From assembly GCA_020466095.1 (NCBI GenBank), contig CM035806.1, positions 116,230,737-116,294,736 of the forward strand: a stretch of DNA of 64,000 nt, written 5' to 3'. The translations under genes and the position numbers were made by a program. Below, one piece after another: positions 44,104 to 53,765 of this stretch (the first letter of the stretch is position 1; every line of letters begins with the position of its first letter). The notes beneath the pieces were generated by a model. That model made no database searches. It was not told the DNA's origin and saw nothing but the letters and a program-made list of their open reading frames with translations. Source of the DNA: Chlorops oryzae (Eukaryota > Arthropoda > Insecta > Diptera > Chloropidae).

Positions 44104-45000
44104 CTATTACTATAAGATCATCCATATAGACGAATGCTTTATTTGGGCCTAAGCCTGAGAATGCAAGTGACATCATTCGTTGGAATGAGTTTGGTGCTAT
44201 TTTCAAACCATATGGTAGTCCTTTAGATCTGTAGGAACCTGTTGGGCTTGAAAATGATGTTAAGTCTCTTGAGGATTCGTGCAATTCTATTTGGTGAAAA
44301 CCTGATAAAAGGTCTAGGCATGAAAAATATTTTGCTCTTCCTAGTTGATCTTAAATGTCATCGATTCTTGGTAGTGGGAATTTATCGGCGACTAATTTTT
44401 TATTAAGTTGTCTATAATCGATTACTAATCTCCAACGTGTTTCTGTATTGCCGGGTAATGACTTTTTGGGTACTAGGAGAATTGGGCTGTTATACTCGGA
44501 AGCGGATGGCTCAACAAAATTATCTTTGATTAGTTTATCTATTTGTCGTTCAATTTCAGGTTTATATGTATGTGGTAGTCTGTAATTTTGATGTAAACTA
44601 GGCTTTTATCATTTAATTTGAGTTTTTGTTTATAAAAGTTATTGCAAGTGACACTATCTGTGTCCAAAGCGAAGACATCTGTGGAGGATGAACAAAGTTT
44701 TTGAAGGTTTTCTCTGAATTGAATTGGACAGTTGTTTGATATTTTGGAAAGGATGGTATTATGTCGCTCTTGGTCGTTTGGTGTAGAGTTAAATGTTATT
44801 GTTTGGTAGTTTTCAAGACCTTCTGCTTTAATGGAAAAATTTTCTAATAAAATGTTATTATTCGTTGTATTTAGTATGCGAACGTAGGTATCTAAATTAT
44901 TAACTATTGTATTGGAAATGTAGATGCCTGTTTTTAAATCCTATTTTTCCTGAGGTTAAACCGCTTATAAGGTATAACAAATGTACCACAGATTTGAAGT
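44104..45000 (-). pseudogene. Gypsy pol: RT N-terminal half and protease-RT connector
   Basis: Contains WRLVIDYRQLNKKLVADKFP (about 44,365-44,425), LDLLSGFHQIELHESSRDLT, YGLKIAPNSFQRMM and YMDDLIVIG (44,110-44,140), which is the RT catalytic box. A TAA interrupts the frame near 44,350 (IDDI-stop-DQLG), and a frame change occurs near 44,590. The upstream connector (44,640-44,940) reads cleanly (ILENFS-like, NCPIQFRENLQKL). The gene breaks off at the hAT insertion and resumes at 41,911. Confidence 0.85.
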
Positions 45001-45400
45001 AAATTGATCGAAGATTTAAAAAAAAATTAAAAAAAGCATGTGTTAATTGGACCCTTTCCATACCAAAATGGCTCCCAAAGTAAAATAATTGAAAATTTGT
45101 TCAGAATTTTTGACTTTGAGCGTTTATTTTTCACACAATAACTGCAATTTTGACCATCAATTCAATTTTGCCCAAAAGCCTGTACAATTGGCTTTCAAAC
45201 CGCATAACATTTTTCTTTCTACAGTAAGCCACTAGCGTGGGAGAATTGTTTTTCTGGACTTAGTGCCAAAAAACTTTAAGGTCCTATAACTCCTCAGGGG
45301 TGCATTTGGGACCCCCACCTCACATACGATTTTTTGTTCATCTTGGACACCCCTACCACCCCTGTAAAGGAATGTACTACCTAACCGGACACCCTGTATA
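45000..45400. mobile_element. Probable small insertion in gypsy pol with TACAGGGTGTCC end
   Basis: The pol frame is lost between about 45,000 and 45,400. The right edge reads ..CCGGACACCCTGTATA, a TA-flanked end (inverted: TACAGGGTGTCCGG) similar to that of the foldback at 61,443. The matching left end was not found. Confidence 0.45.
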
Positions 45401-45900
45401 TTTTTCGTATGACTTCAGATCGAGCAGGTAGGCTTATTGAATATAATTATGGTGCATCTAAAATTTGTAAAGATTCATGTGTACGGGAAAAGCTTGGTCT
45501 TATAACGAGATAACTATTGGAATTATTGTAATCAAGTATGCAGTTGTATTTTTTTATAAAGTCTTGGCCAATGATACCGTCACAATGTATTTGAAAATCA
45601 TTTTGAACTACTTGAAAGTTATGAGTTAAATTGTAATTTTAATCAATATTGAACCATGAACATATCCTTAAGTTGTGACTGTTCCTTATCCAATTCCAGT
45701 TAAATTAAACGTAGAATTTTGATTAATTATTGAGTATTTTATACAGTTTTATTTTATGAGACTGATGTCGGAACCGGTGTCTAGTAAAAAAATATTTTCT
45801 GATTTATTAAAGGAAGTTTTGACAGTGATGTAGTTATTGAACTTGAGATTAATGTTTAGGATTTGAAGTGTTTGTTTTAATTTTGTGGGTAGTGCTGAGT
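45401..45900 (-). pseudogene. Gypsy protease
   Basis: The active site LLDTGSDISLIK lies near 45,740-45,780, and a second conserved block (ILDYNN..., about 45,480-45,560) follows. A frame change and a few stops follow the active site. It occupies the expected place between gag and RT in a 412/mdg1-like element. Confidence 0.75.
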
Positions 45901-47052
45901 TAATGTCCCCAGTTGGGCATTCTGGGGAGCAGACGCGTTTCCTGGATTTGCTTCGATAGCTCGGACATTGCCAGAACTAGCTCCGCGTCCACGGCCGCGA
46001 TTGCAGTGATTGTAGTTTGTATTATTTGAATTATTATTGCGCTATTGGTTATATCGTGTATAGCCACCACGTCCTCGGTGCCGATTATTTGTGAAATTGC
46101 CTCTTCGGGAAAAATTTCCTCGGCTATTGATGTTAAATACCGATCTTGGTTCAGTCGCTGCGGTGCAACTGTTGACAAATTTTGCAACTGCCTCATTCAG
46201 ATTGGCGAAATTACCTGATTCCATTATCATTTTCACCCTATCGTTACTAGCATTTGTAGTCAATGCTTTAACAGCAATTGAGGTTGAATATTTAATTGCA
46301 TGATCAGGGTTCAATCCCTCAGAAATGTTTGCATTATGTTATGATTTTGTTAAGTCTTCAATTTCGTTACAAAATGTTGTGGCATTTTTACTTTGTTGTT
46401 TGGTGTTAAGAAGTTTTGCTGTGATAACGTCAATAGACTCTTCTTTTACTGACAATTTAAGTTTTTGCACTATTTGTACTATAGTGGATTCTGTATCGAC
46501 AAGATTTCTTGCTGTGCCTTTCAATTTGGTTTTTATTAGTGTAACTGCTACTTTTTCGTGTTCCCCTTTTATAAGTTCGACCAGATCGATTGCATCCAGA
46601 AAACTTCGCAAGTTCTCGGGTTTGCCATCGAAATCTGGGATAAACTTACTAGAATTATTGAGAAAATCTTGTATTGAAGGCATTTTTGCTGATTTAATTG
46701 ATTCTGAATCTGAGTCAGGTTCTTCAATGAATTTTAAATTAAAAATTGACGTTAAATCTTGTGGTACTTTATCTTTGATTTCGAATTTTTTCAATAATAT
46801 CGAGAATCTCTCTTTTAAATTTTGAAAAGAATTTTTGAATTCGTTTTTATGACTTTCAGTTAGTAATGAAATATATGTTTTAAGCACGGCCGAGATGGTA
46901 TTGTGTTGAAGTACTAGATTATTAAAATGTTTTGCTTGCGTTTTGGCTATTGGAATTTGTGTCTTATTAAGACATTTGTAAGATCTGTTAAATTCATCTA
47001 TGGAGTCATTGAATTTTTTTTGTATTATTTCCCATTTTTCGGGGCTTGACAT
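45900..47052 (-). pseudogene. Gypsy gag (412/mdg1-like)
   Basis: The ATG at 47,052 begins MSSPEKWEIIQKKFNDSI. A helical N-terminus is followed by the capsid-like block KFIPDFDGKPENLRSFLDAI and LKGTARNLVDTESTIVQIVQ (46,480-46,640). After one frame change near 46,330 comes AVKALTTNASNDRVKMIMES and an Arg/Gly/Asn-rich tail (RGNFSRRGNFTNNRHRGRGG) in place of CCHC knuckles. This RG-rich tail and the order of blocks are as in the 412/mdg1 group, to my recollection. Confidence 0.8.
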
Positions 47053-47147
47053 TGGTGAGTGGAAGTTATTATTCGTTTGGGATTGAGGTCAGCTCAGTAA
47101 AGAATAGCAAAATCAAAAATTGTATGATTGAAATTTTATCTGGATCA

Positions 47148-47348
47148 TTAGCTTTGCTCAAATATCTCTTTTTTTAGATTTTTGTTATGTTGTTTGTAGA
47201 TTTTAAGTGCAAAATCTATGATTGCGATAACTACTAGAACGATCAATAAAATTTCAATTGAGCTAATATTGCAGGTCTCTACTTTTGTCTCAATTTCGTT
47301 AATTACGTTGGCGTTAGGGTCTGAGATTTTGGATTCATGTCCTCCCAT
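47148..47348 (-). CDS. Mini-ORF before gag: predicted myristoylated membrane peptide
   Basis: A 66-residue frame that starts MGGHESKISD, a good N-myristoylation context (Met-Gly with Ser at position 6). It has a polar linker, one hydrophobic segment (IEILLIVLVVIAIIDFAL) and a basic tail (KIYKQHNKNLKKEIF). The frame is open upstream too, but the MGG start is preferred because it makes sense of the lipid signal. It precedes gag by about 95 bp on the same strand, so it would be read from the same RNA. I recall that 412/mdg1 elements carry a small ORF at this place. The role is unknown; a gag-membrane or particle-budding role is a guess. Confidence 0.6.
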   Translation of the reverse strand: MGGHESKISDPNANVINEIETKVETCNISSIEILLIVLVVIAIIDFALKIYKQHNKNLKKEIFEQS

Positions 47349-47423
47349 GTTGAAATTTTTGAAATTAAAGATATATATTTTTTTTTTCAGAGGTGCAAAA
47401 GGAATTGTTAAAAAAAAATTCAA

Positions 47424-47590
47424 AAGTATTCTAAAACAAGGTATTTTATGAAAAAAAAATTTTTTTTCTCTGTTTCTCTTATATCTTTTTTTTTTTTTTT
47501 AAATCTAACAATTTTTATAAAATTTGCTTGCGAAAATCGCAATAGCCATGGATGACGTAGTGCAGCTTAATAAGCACTTTAACTTAAGGT
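47424..47590. other. Gypsy leader, poly-T rich
   Basis: Long T runs (47,451-47,503) and no coding sequence. It leads into the stack of foldback elements. Confidence 0.4.
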
Positions 47591-47652
47591 CCCCATACAA
47601 AATTAGGCTTAAATTAAAGAAAAATGCCTCACGAACTTCAATCTATAATATA

Positions 47653-49313
47653 CAGTGACTACCACTCAAAATGGCCCACCTGTTAAATCTTCATTTAAAT
47701 GCCTATATATTGAAAAATATAACTGTTACAACAAAATTGTCTGAAAAACATAACATATTTATTCAATTTTGAACATAAAAAACTTAACTTTATTCATTTC
47801 AAACAAAACACTTGGAAGTTATAACAAAAATAAAAATATTCGCGCTTATTTCATGCGTCACTCAAAATGGCCCACTTTACATTAAAGCGGGCTAACTAAA
47901 AAAATTTCCAAAAATTTGTGGTTTTAATATTAAGTCGGATATCCGTTTCGTTAAATAACGAATTTTAGTCGGGTTGGAACGGATTGGACTAGTTTCTTTA
48001 AATTCCGCGGGTTAATTTTAACCCATACCGCTTTTAAGGCAGTTTCAAGGTATTTTGTATTATTAATGTAATGTTTTTGGATTTGAATCTCAAATTTTTA
48101 CTAAAACTCCTCTTTAATGTTGTGATTGGATGCGTGTGGGGGCATCTGAAGCACTCTGGGACAATTTTTAGTCACCATTTCTTGACGATTCCAGCAATAT
48201 GCTCAGGCTCATTTGCTTAGTAGAAGTGATATGTCCCTGCTTTACCTAACTTCCGCGCGCTTTGGATTAAATTTTCTATTAATATTTTCGAATAGTGGTT
48301 TTTAACCATATTTCCATCGATCAGGCATAGATTACCCACCCCAGCTGCCGAGCAAGGGCCCCAGACCAAAACATGCCCGGCACCATGCTAAGCAGTAGAC
48401 GCTTTACATTGAGTTCACCCTTCGGTTTTCGCCAAACATTTACTCTATTATGTTATATTTCGGCTCTTGACAAAAATTACATTGTTACAGAACTCTAAAT
48501 CATTAATCTGGCAGGCGTGAGTGAATTTGAAAGGTCGAATCTTATCTTTTCCGCTGATAAATGGCTTCTTTCTACCAATTCTACCATGTAGATGTATTGG
48601 TCTAGGCCCCTTGCTCGGCAGCTGAGGTGGGTAATCTATGCCTGATCGATGGAAATATGGTTAAAAACCACTATTCGAAAATATTAATAGAAAATTTAAT
48701 CCAAAGCGCGCGGAAGTTAGGTAAAGCAGGGACATATCACTTCTACTAAGCAAATGAGCCTGAGCATATTGCTGGAATCGTCAAGAAATGGTGACTAAAA
48801 AATTGTCCCAGAGTGCTTCAGATGCCCCCACACGCATCCAATCTCAACATTAAAGAGGAGTTTTAGTAAAAATTTAAGATTCAAATCCAAAAACATTACA
48901 TTAATAATACAAAATACTTTGAAACTGCCTTAAAACGGTATGGGTTAAAATTAACCCGCGGAATTTAAAGAAACTAGTCCAATCCGTTCCAACCCGACTA
49001 AAATTCGTTATTTAACGAAACGGATATCCGACTTAATATTAAAACCACAAATTTTTGGAAATTTTTTTAGTTAGCCCGCTTTAATGTAAAGTGGGCTATT
49101 TTGAGTGACGCATGAAATAAGCGCGAATATTTTTATTTTTGTTATAACTTTCAAGTGTTTTGTTTGAAATGAATAAAGTTAAGTTTTTTATGTTCAAAAT
49201 TGAATAAATATGTTATGTTTCTCAGACAATTTTGTTGTAACAGTTATATTTTTCAATATATAGGCATTTAAATGAAGATTTAACAGGTGGGCCATTTTGA
49301 GTGGTAGTCACTG
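47653..49313. mobile_element. Tc1-derived foldback: inverted duplication of a Tc1 element
   Basis: The arms of about 800 bp are reverse complements, with ends CAGTGACTACCACTCAAAAT flanked by TA (47,651-47,652; 49,314-49,315). The uninterrupted outer arm at 51,070 shows the empty site (ctataatatagatg). Each arm encodes a decayed Tc1 transposase piece (GVGNL-like, MPDRWKYG, NRKFNPKRAEVR, then CPHTHPITTLKRSFSKNL), so the element arose by inverted duplication of a Tc1 half. Stops prevent function. Confidence 0.8.
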
Positions 49314-49456
49314 TAGATGCCGTAGGAACAAGAACGAGCATGTTCAGCATGCATATTCGAAAAATGTACAAAATTACCTCTTAAACGAGCCTAATATGAA
49401 GAATATTGGATTAGTTTTTGGTATGTTTTAATAATATGATATATTTTATTACCTTT

Positions 49457-49764
49457 TTTTAAAACTGAATTTTAGGTTCCATCCCCTAACTGGCCAAATA
49501 ATGACCCTAGGAGAAAAAAAAATAAATTTTCGAGTCAAAAGACTCAAGAAACGAACGTAAAAACAGTGAATAATGCGTTTCAAAAAATATTTGTTTTGAA
49601 TTAATTTTATGAATAGAAACCACTAACCGGTTTTAATGGTTATAGTCTCAAAAAACTCGTCATAGATTGAGGTTTGCGGCATTTGACTCGAAAATTTTTT
49701 TTTTTCTACTAGGGTCATTATTTGGCCAGTTAGGGGATGGAACCCAAAATTCAGTTTTAAAATA
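49457..49764. mobile_element. Small foldback MITE
   Basis: The inverted arms contain GGTTCCATCCCCTAACTGGC and continue with AAATAATGACCCTAG on both sides, with an unpaired centre of about 150 bp. It is non-coding. Its edge touches the HINE start, so its target duplication cannot be read. Confidence 0.7.
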
Positions 49765-50922
49765 AGTAAGAAAGCTAAAGTCGGTCAAGCCCGACTTTAA
49801 AATACCCAGCGTCCCGACGTTATGAGCGCACTATGTTTTGGTTCTCTATATATGGGCGTGGCATAAATTATTTCCCTACACCTTTCATTCGCCTTGGTGG
49901 ACCTATGTTGCGAATTTAAAGCTTCTACGCCTTTTACTTCGGAAGTTACGAAAAATCTTCATTTGTGGGCGTGGCAGTGGGCGGGCCAAATAAAATTATT
50001 TCCTACACCTTTCATTCGCCTTGGTGAACCTATGTTGCGAATTTGAAGCTTCTATGCCTTTTACTTCGGAAGTTACAAAAATTCTCCATTTGTGGGCGTG
50101 GCAGTGGGCATGCTACAAAAATTTTTGTTCCTACACCTTTCATTTGCCTTTTGTCAACCTATGTTGCGATTTTGAAGCTTCTAACGCCTTTTACCTCGGA
50201 AGTTACGAAAAATCTTCATTTGTGGGCGTGGCAGTGGGCGAGCCACATACAATTTTTCCTACACCTTTCATTCGCCTTGGTCAACCTATGTTGCGAATTT
50301 GAAGCTTCTACGCTTTTTACTGCGGAAGTTACGAAAAATCTCCATTTGTGGGCGTGGCAGTGGGCGGGCATCATAAAATTTTTTTCTCCACCATTCATTC
50401 GTCTTGGTCAACCTATGTTGCGAATTTGAAGCTTCTACGCCTTTTACTTCACAAGTTACGATAAGCCCTTATTTGTGGGCTTATTTGTGGGCGTGGCTCA
50501 CGGAGGGCGGCGTCTTTTTTTTTCCAGGATATGTCCCTTTTCGTAGTTTACCAGTACACCAAATATCAATGTAATGTGTTGATTGGTTCGCAAGTTACAA
50601 GCATTTTGCTGAAAACACATTATATTCATTTGTGGGCGTGGCAGTGGGCGGATGTCTCCCATTTTTACTTAGGATCATACTCGGATCCCGATATACCTGT
50701 GTGCCCAATTTCGACTTGATTGGTCCATCCGTTTCGGAGGAGATCCGACCACGGACGGACGGACAGACGGGCGGACGGACGGACAGACAGACATGTCTAA
50801 ATTGATTCAGTTTTTGATCCTGATCATTTCTTTATATATATGTCTATATCTCCGGAGCTTAGTTCTCTCTGTTACAAGATTCGCACAAAACTAATATACC
50901 CCGCTTACGCTGGGTATAAAAA
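49762..50922 (+). mobile_element. HINE/DINE-1-like repeat, family A
   Basis: It starts AAGTAAGAAAGCTAAAGTCG with the hairpin GTCGGTCAAGCCCGAC. Four to five units of about 120 bp follow ('gtgggcgtggcagtgggcgg', 'cctatgttgcgaatttgaag'), then an (ACGG/ACAG) microsatellite at 50,752-50,790 and the end GCTGGGTATAAAAA. Same order as the copy at 15,271-16,598 in the opposite orientation. Short frames in it are repeat artefacts. Confidence 0.8.
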
Positions 50923-51130
50923 GGTAATAAAATATATCATATTATTAAAACATACCAAAAACTAATCCAATATTCTTCATATTAGGCTCGTTTAAAAGGT
51001 AATTTTGTAAATTTTTCGAATATGCATGCTGAACGTGCTCGTTCTTGTGCCTACGGCATCTATATTATAGATTGAAGTTCGTGAGGCCTTTTTCTTTAAT
51101 TTAAGCATAATTTTGTATTGGGACCCCCCT

Positions 51131-51640
51131 AACGAGGGGAGATAGAGGGTAGGTATGTTTGAAGAAAATGTTTGGGGTAAAAAAATAATGGGGGTCGGTC
51201 ATATATATCAGCCCCCTAGGAGGGGTTTGACTGTAGTGACGGCCATTTTGTATGAAATTTTGCTCAAATTAAGGTAGTTTTATATGGGAGCCCACTTAAG
51301 GGGGGCAGATAGAGGGTAAGTATGTTCGGAAAAAATGTTAGGGGGACAAAGTTAATGGGATCGGTCATACATTTGACTCCTCTAGGAGCACTCTGGGGCT
51401 AGTTAGGACGGTGGGGGGAAGTTTATAAAAATATAAATTTTGTATGGGAGCCCCCTTAAAAAGGGGAGATGTTCTGAAAAAATGTTAGGGGTAAAAAAGT
51501 AATGGGGGTCGGTCATACATTATATGTCGGTAGGGGCGACTTCTGGGGAGTTGTGGGGCTTCGACTCTATATTTCCACTCTCCACTACATTTTCAAGTCG
51601 TTTCCGGGTCCATTAAAAATGATCGGATTTACTCCAAATT
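51131..51640. repeat. Tandem repeats of about 165 bp
   Basis: Three imperfect units with 'tatgggagcccncttaangg', 'gagatagagggtaggtatgt' and 'atgggggtcggtcata'. The last is truncated. The tips of the outer foldback (GGTCCCCATACAAA) resemble part of the unit, so both may belong to one element. Confidence 0.55.
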
Positions 51641-51705
51641 TCATTTACTTACTGTTTTAAGATAAAGGAACAAGAATATGCCCGGCGAACTGGAATCCAA
51701 ACACT

Positions 51706-52008
51706 TTAAAACTTTCCCATACAAATAAGAACACCCCTAGTGGCCATTGATTTAATTCTTTCCAAGTCCAGTGTTTTTCTTGTCAACTCCGTTCTGAGAA
51801 AAGCTCTTCTGTGTACTAATTTGGTGATTTTTCCACCACGCCTCTTAGGTAGACGGACCTTCGGGATCGAAGTGAGTTTTTCTTCCTGTTGTTGCTTTTG
51901 TTGTTTTGCCCCCTTGGTTGCTTCCTGCCTGGCCTGATATTCGGCAATTGTTAACGGTCTTGGGCCAGCCGTTGGGTCTTCTAGTGCTTCCCTTAGTGTA
52001 GTGATCAA
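51706..52008 (-). CDS. Hypothetical basic protein of the gypsy leader region
   Basis: A 100-residue frame starting MITTLREALEDPTAGPRPLT, with IAEYQARQE, a Lys/Gln run (KGAKQQKQQQEEK) and a basic block LPKRRGGKITKLVHRRAFLR. No domain was recognised, though the PLTIAEYQ pattern feels familiar from repeat-borne proteins. It lies about 110 bp downstream of the gypsy primer site on the same strand. It could be a leader ORF or a fragment of an insertion. Coding status is uncertain. Confidence 0.35.
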   Translation of the reverse strand: MITTLREALEDPTAGPRPLTIAEYQARQEATKGAKQQKQQQEEKLTSIPKVRLPKRRGGKITKLVHRRAFLRTELTRKTLDLERIKSMATRGVLICMGKF

Positions 52009-52017
52009 TTATTAGTG

Positions 52018-52110
52018 CCAGATCTCTTTGTTGATGTCAGATCTCTTTGTTAATGATAGAGTGCCAGATCTCCTTTATTATGCCAGATCTCCTTTGTTAA
52101 TTCCAGTTTT
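52018..52110. repeat. Short tandem repeats beside the gypsy primer site
   Basis: Four copies of about 20 bp with 'agatctc(c/t)tttgtta' and intervening 'tgcc'. They are part of the untranslated leader. Confidence 0.6.
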
Positions 52111-52114
52111 TCGT

Positions 52115-52132
52115 CCGTCGTGAGGATCGCCA
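52115..52132 (-). other. Primer binding site of the gypsy element
   Basis: On the minus strand TGGCGATCCTCACGACGG begins immediately after the LTR end (ACGTTACA). A TGGCGA start is used by the 412/mdg1 group (tRNA-Arg type, from memory). The sequence GAGGATCGCCATGTAACG, spanning primer site and LTR edge, is echoed within the LTR itself (at 18,281 and 52,141), so the LTR edge call rests on the TG..CA ends and the matching flanks. Confidence 0.65.
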
Positions 52133-53368
52133 TGTAACGTGTGAGGATCGCCATGTAACGTGTTGATATAATTTCATACGTTTATTATTGGTTTCGGGAT
52201 ACTTTCATTATTCTTCTTAATAAGACTCAATTGTTTATTTGGTTTAACATCCTTTTATAATTACGTAGGACCGTATTCAGCCGAAGCCAGAATCAGTCGT
52301 CCAAACCTTTTAGACGTTGAAACTCCAATTGTCTTTTACTTAAACAATCTACTTTCTTTTATACTTATTCTAAGAGAGGAGAAATGTTATGTATATATAA
52401 ATGTTATGTATATATTTTATTTATTTATAAATGCTGATTCAAAAGAGGGGAAATGCCGCACAGAATTTGGCTGACATCTGAGAAGTGTCAAATGACCAGT
52501 TATGGGCACGGAAGCTGATTCGGAGCCGCGCTCTCTCACTCATGTATACGTACACAAAAACGAAAAAGCAAGCAGAGTAATGAAAATTGATTCAGTCTGA
52601 CTAAAAACTCGAAGCAAGTCAGACGTGTGCCGCATCGCGCGAATAGAGAGAATATAAATAGACGAAAAAGTACATTGTAGAAAAGCGAATTGAAAAATTT
52701 TTGACTGCGTTGTTGCTCATACCGCTTCATTTATGCGCGTTAATTTAAAGAAATATTGTAATATTACACGTTTTTAACACGTTTTTTTTTTTCAATATTT
52801 AATAGTTTAATGGTTTAAATAAAAAAGAAATACAGACATTTATTGACGGACCAACATTTGGAAAACCTATTAAGAATGAAAACTTCTACTGCAAATATCG
52901 ATTTCGATGAGACTTTAAGGTTTTCAAAACCATAAATTGAACAACCAAAAGCCTTTTCCTGTTACAGTTATGAAAAAAGCAAATCTGTTGTATAAATTTT
53001 TATTTCACGCAAAATATTTTTTCCAGTGCCACGCATACAAATATGCACGCAAAACAACAATGTAGTGGTGCCCATACCTGCAAATGACCAATTGTGAGCT
53101 ATGCACAATTGGTTCGATATTGAAATTCTGTCATAACATTGCGTAAGTGCCGTTTGTATCGGCTCGTGCATTACATATGTTTAGTGCCGTTGACTTGCGT
53201 TTGGTGTTTTGACCGTCGCTTCGTTCAATGCTATAAGTGCATTGCTCGAAGTGTCTTGTTACATATGCTTTCAGGCATACAGGGCCGTAACGTAAGTAAC
53301 CGTACAGGGTCGTTATGTGAGTTGATATTTAGGGCGCTAAGGCGCTTATGTGTCATCGTCATGCAACA
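52133..53368 (-). repeat. 5' LTR of the gypsy element, carrying a MITE
   Basis: The 1,236 bp equal 644 bp of LTR plus the 584-bp MITE and its 8-bp duplication. Sequence outside the MITE matches the left LTR with only a few substitutions (for example tatgtattt/tatttattt, aaatagggg/aaagagggg). Confidence 0.9.
52497..53080. mobile_element. 584-bp hAT MITE in the gypsy 5' LTR
   Basis: The ends are CAGTTATGGGCACGG and, inverted, CAGGTATGGGCACC, flanked by the exact 8-bp duplication caaatgac (52,489-52,496; 53,081-53,088). The other LTR at 18,635 shows the empty site. Confidence 0.9.
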
Positions 53369-53765
53369 ATACTCTGAATTTCGTTTTCTTTAGTGTACAT
53401 AATTATGACCCATTCTGATTTTTGTTGAGTCCTTAAAACTAACTGGGTATTTGGCCCCATCTACACGATGCAAGTTTTTACTTGGCAAGTCACTTCTGCA
53501 AGTACTTGGCAAGCAGATTGCGTCGTGTAGAATGCTTGCAAGGACTTGCGGCAGGTTTTTCAAGACTTCCATGCAAGAACTTGCCTAAAGAAAATTTGGA
53601 TCGTGTAAAAATACAATCTTTCATTTTGCTAGAAGTTTTTTTTTTACTTGCATGCTTACAAACTGTCAGGCTCAAGATACTCAAAAAAGTAGCGAGTGCG
53701 ATGTTTCAATATTTATTATTTTCTTCATAGCTATTTCTTGAATTAAATTCTTCGCATTTTTTTTT

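Larger units (their letters stand above)
47592..51130. mobile_element. Foldback element (outer), split by three nested elements
   Basis: The left arm is in two pieces (47,592-47,652 and 49,316-49,462). The right arm is 50,923-51,130. They are reverse complements (for example 'gcatgttcagcatgcatatt' against its inverse). The outer tips read GGTCCCCATACAAAATTA. The arms are interrupted by the Tc1-type foldback at 47,653-49,313, and the loop holds a small foldback (about 49,457-49,764) and a HINE (49,762-50,922). Confidence 0.7.
18273..53368 (-). mobile_element. Gypsy (412/mdg1-like) LTR retrotransposon, 35 kb with nested insertions
   Basis: Two LTRs of 644 bp (the right one enlarged by a MITE plus its 8-bp duplication) bound the element. 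It is flanked by ATAC on both sides (18,269-18,272; 53,369-53,372), the 4-bp duplication typical of gypsy. The right LTR is followed by a TGGCGA-type primer site and the left LTR is preceded by a polypurine tract, so the element reads right to left. Gag, protease, RT, RNase H and integrase are found in the correct order between 47,052 and 19,140. About 27 kb of the span is other transposons: integrase, RT, leader and one LTR are each interrupted. I count about nine base differences between the LTRs, roughly 1.4 percent. Confidence 0.85.

Noticed and set aside
50021..50429. Overlapping plus-strand frames rich in LHLWAWQWA-type repeats
   Set aside because: These are translations of the HINE tandem unit (gtgggcgtggcagtgggcgg) and recur in every frame and copy.
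52536..52730. 64-residue minus-strand hydrophobic frame
   Set aside because: Lies wholly inside a hAT MITE; no homology signal.
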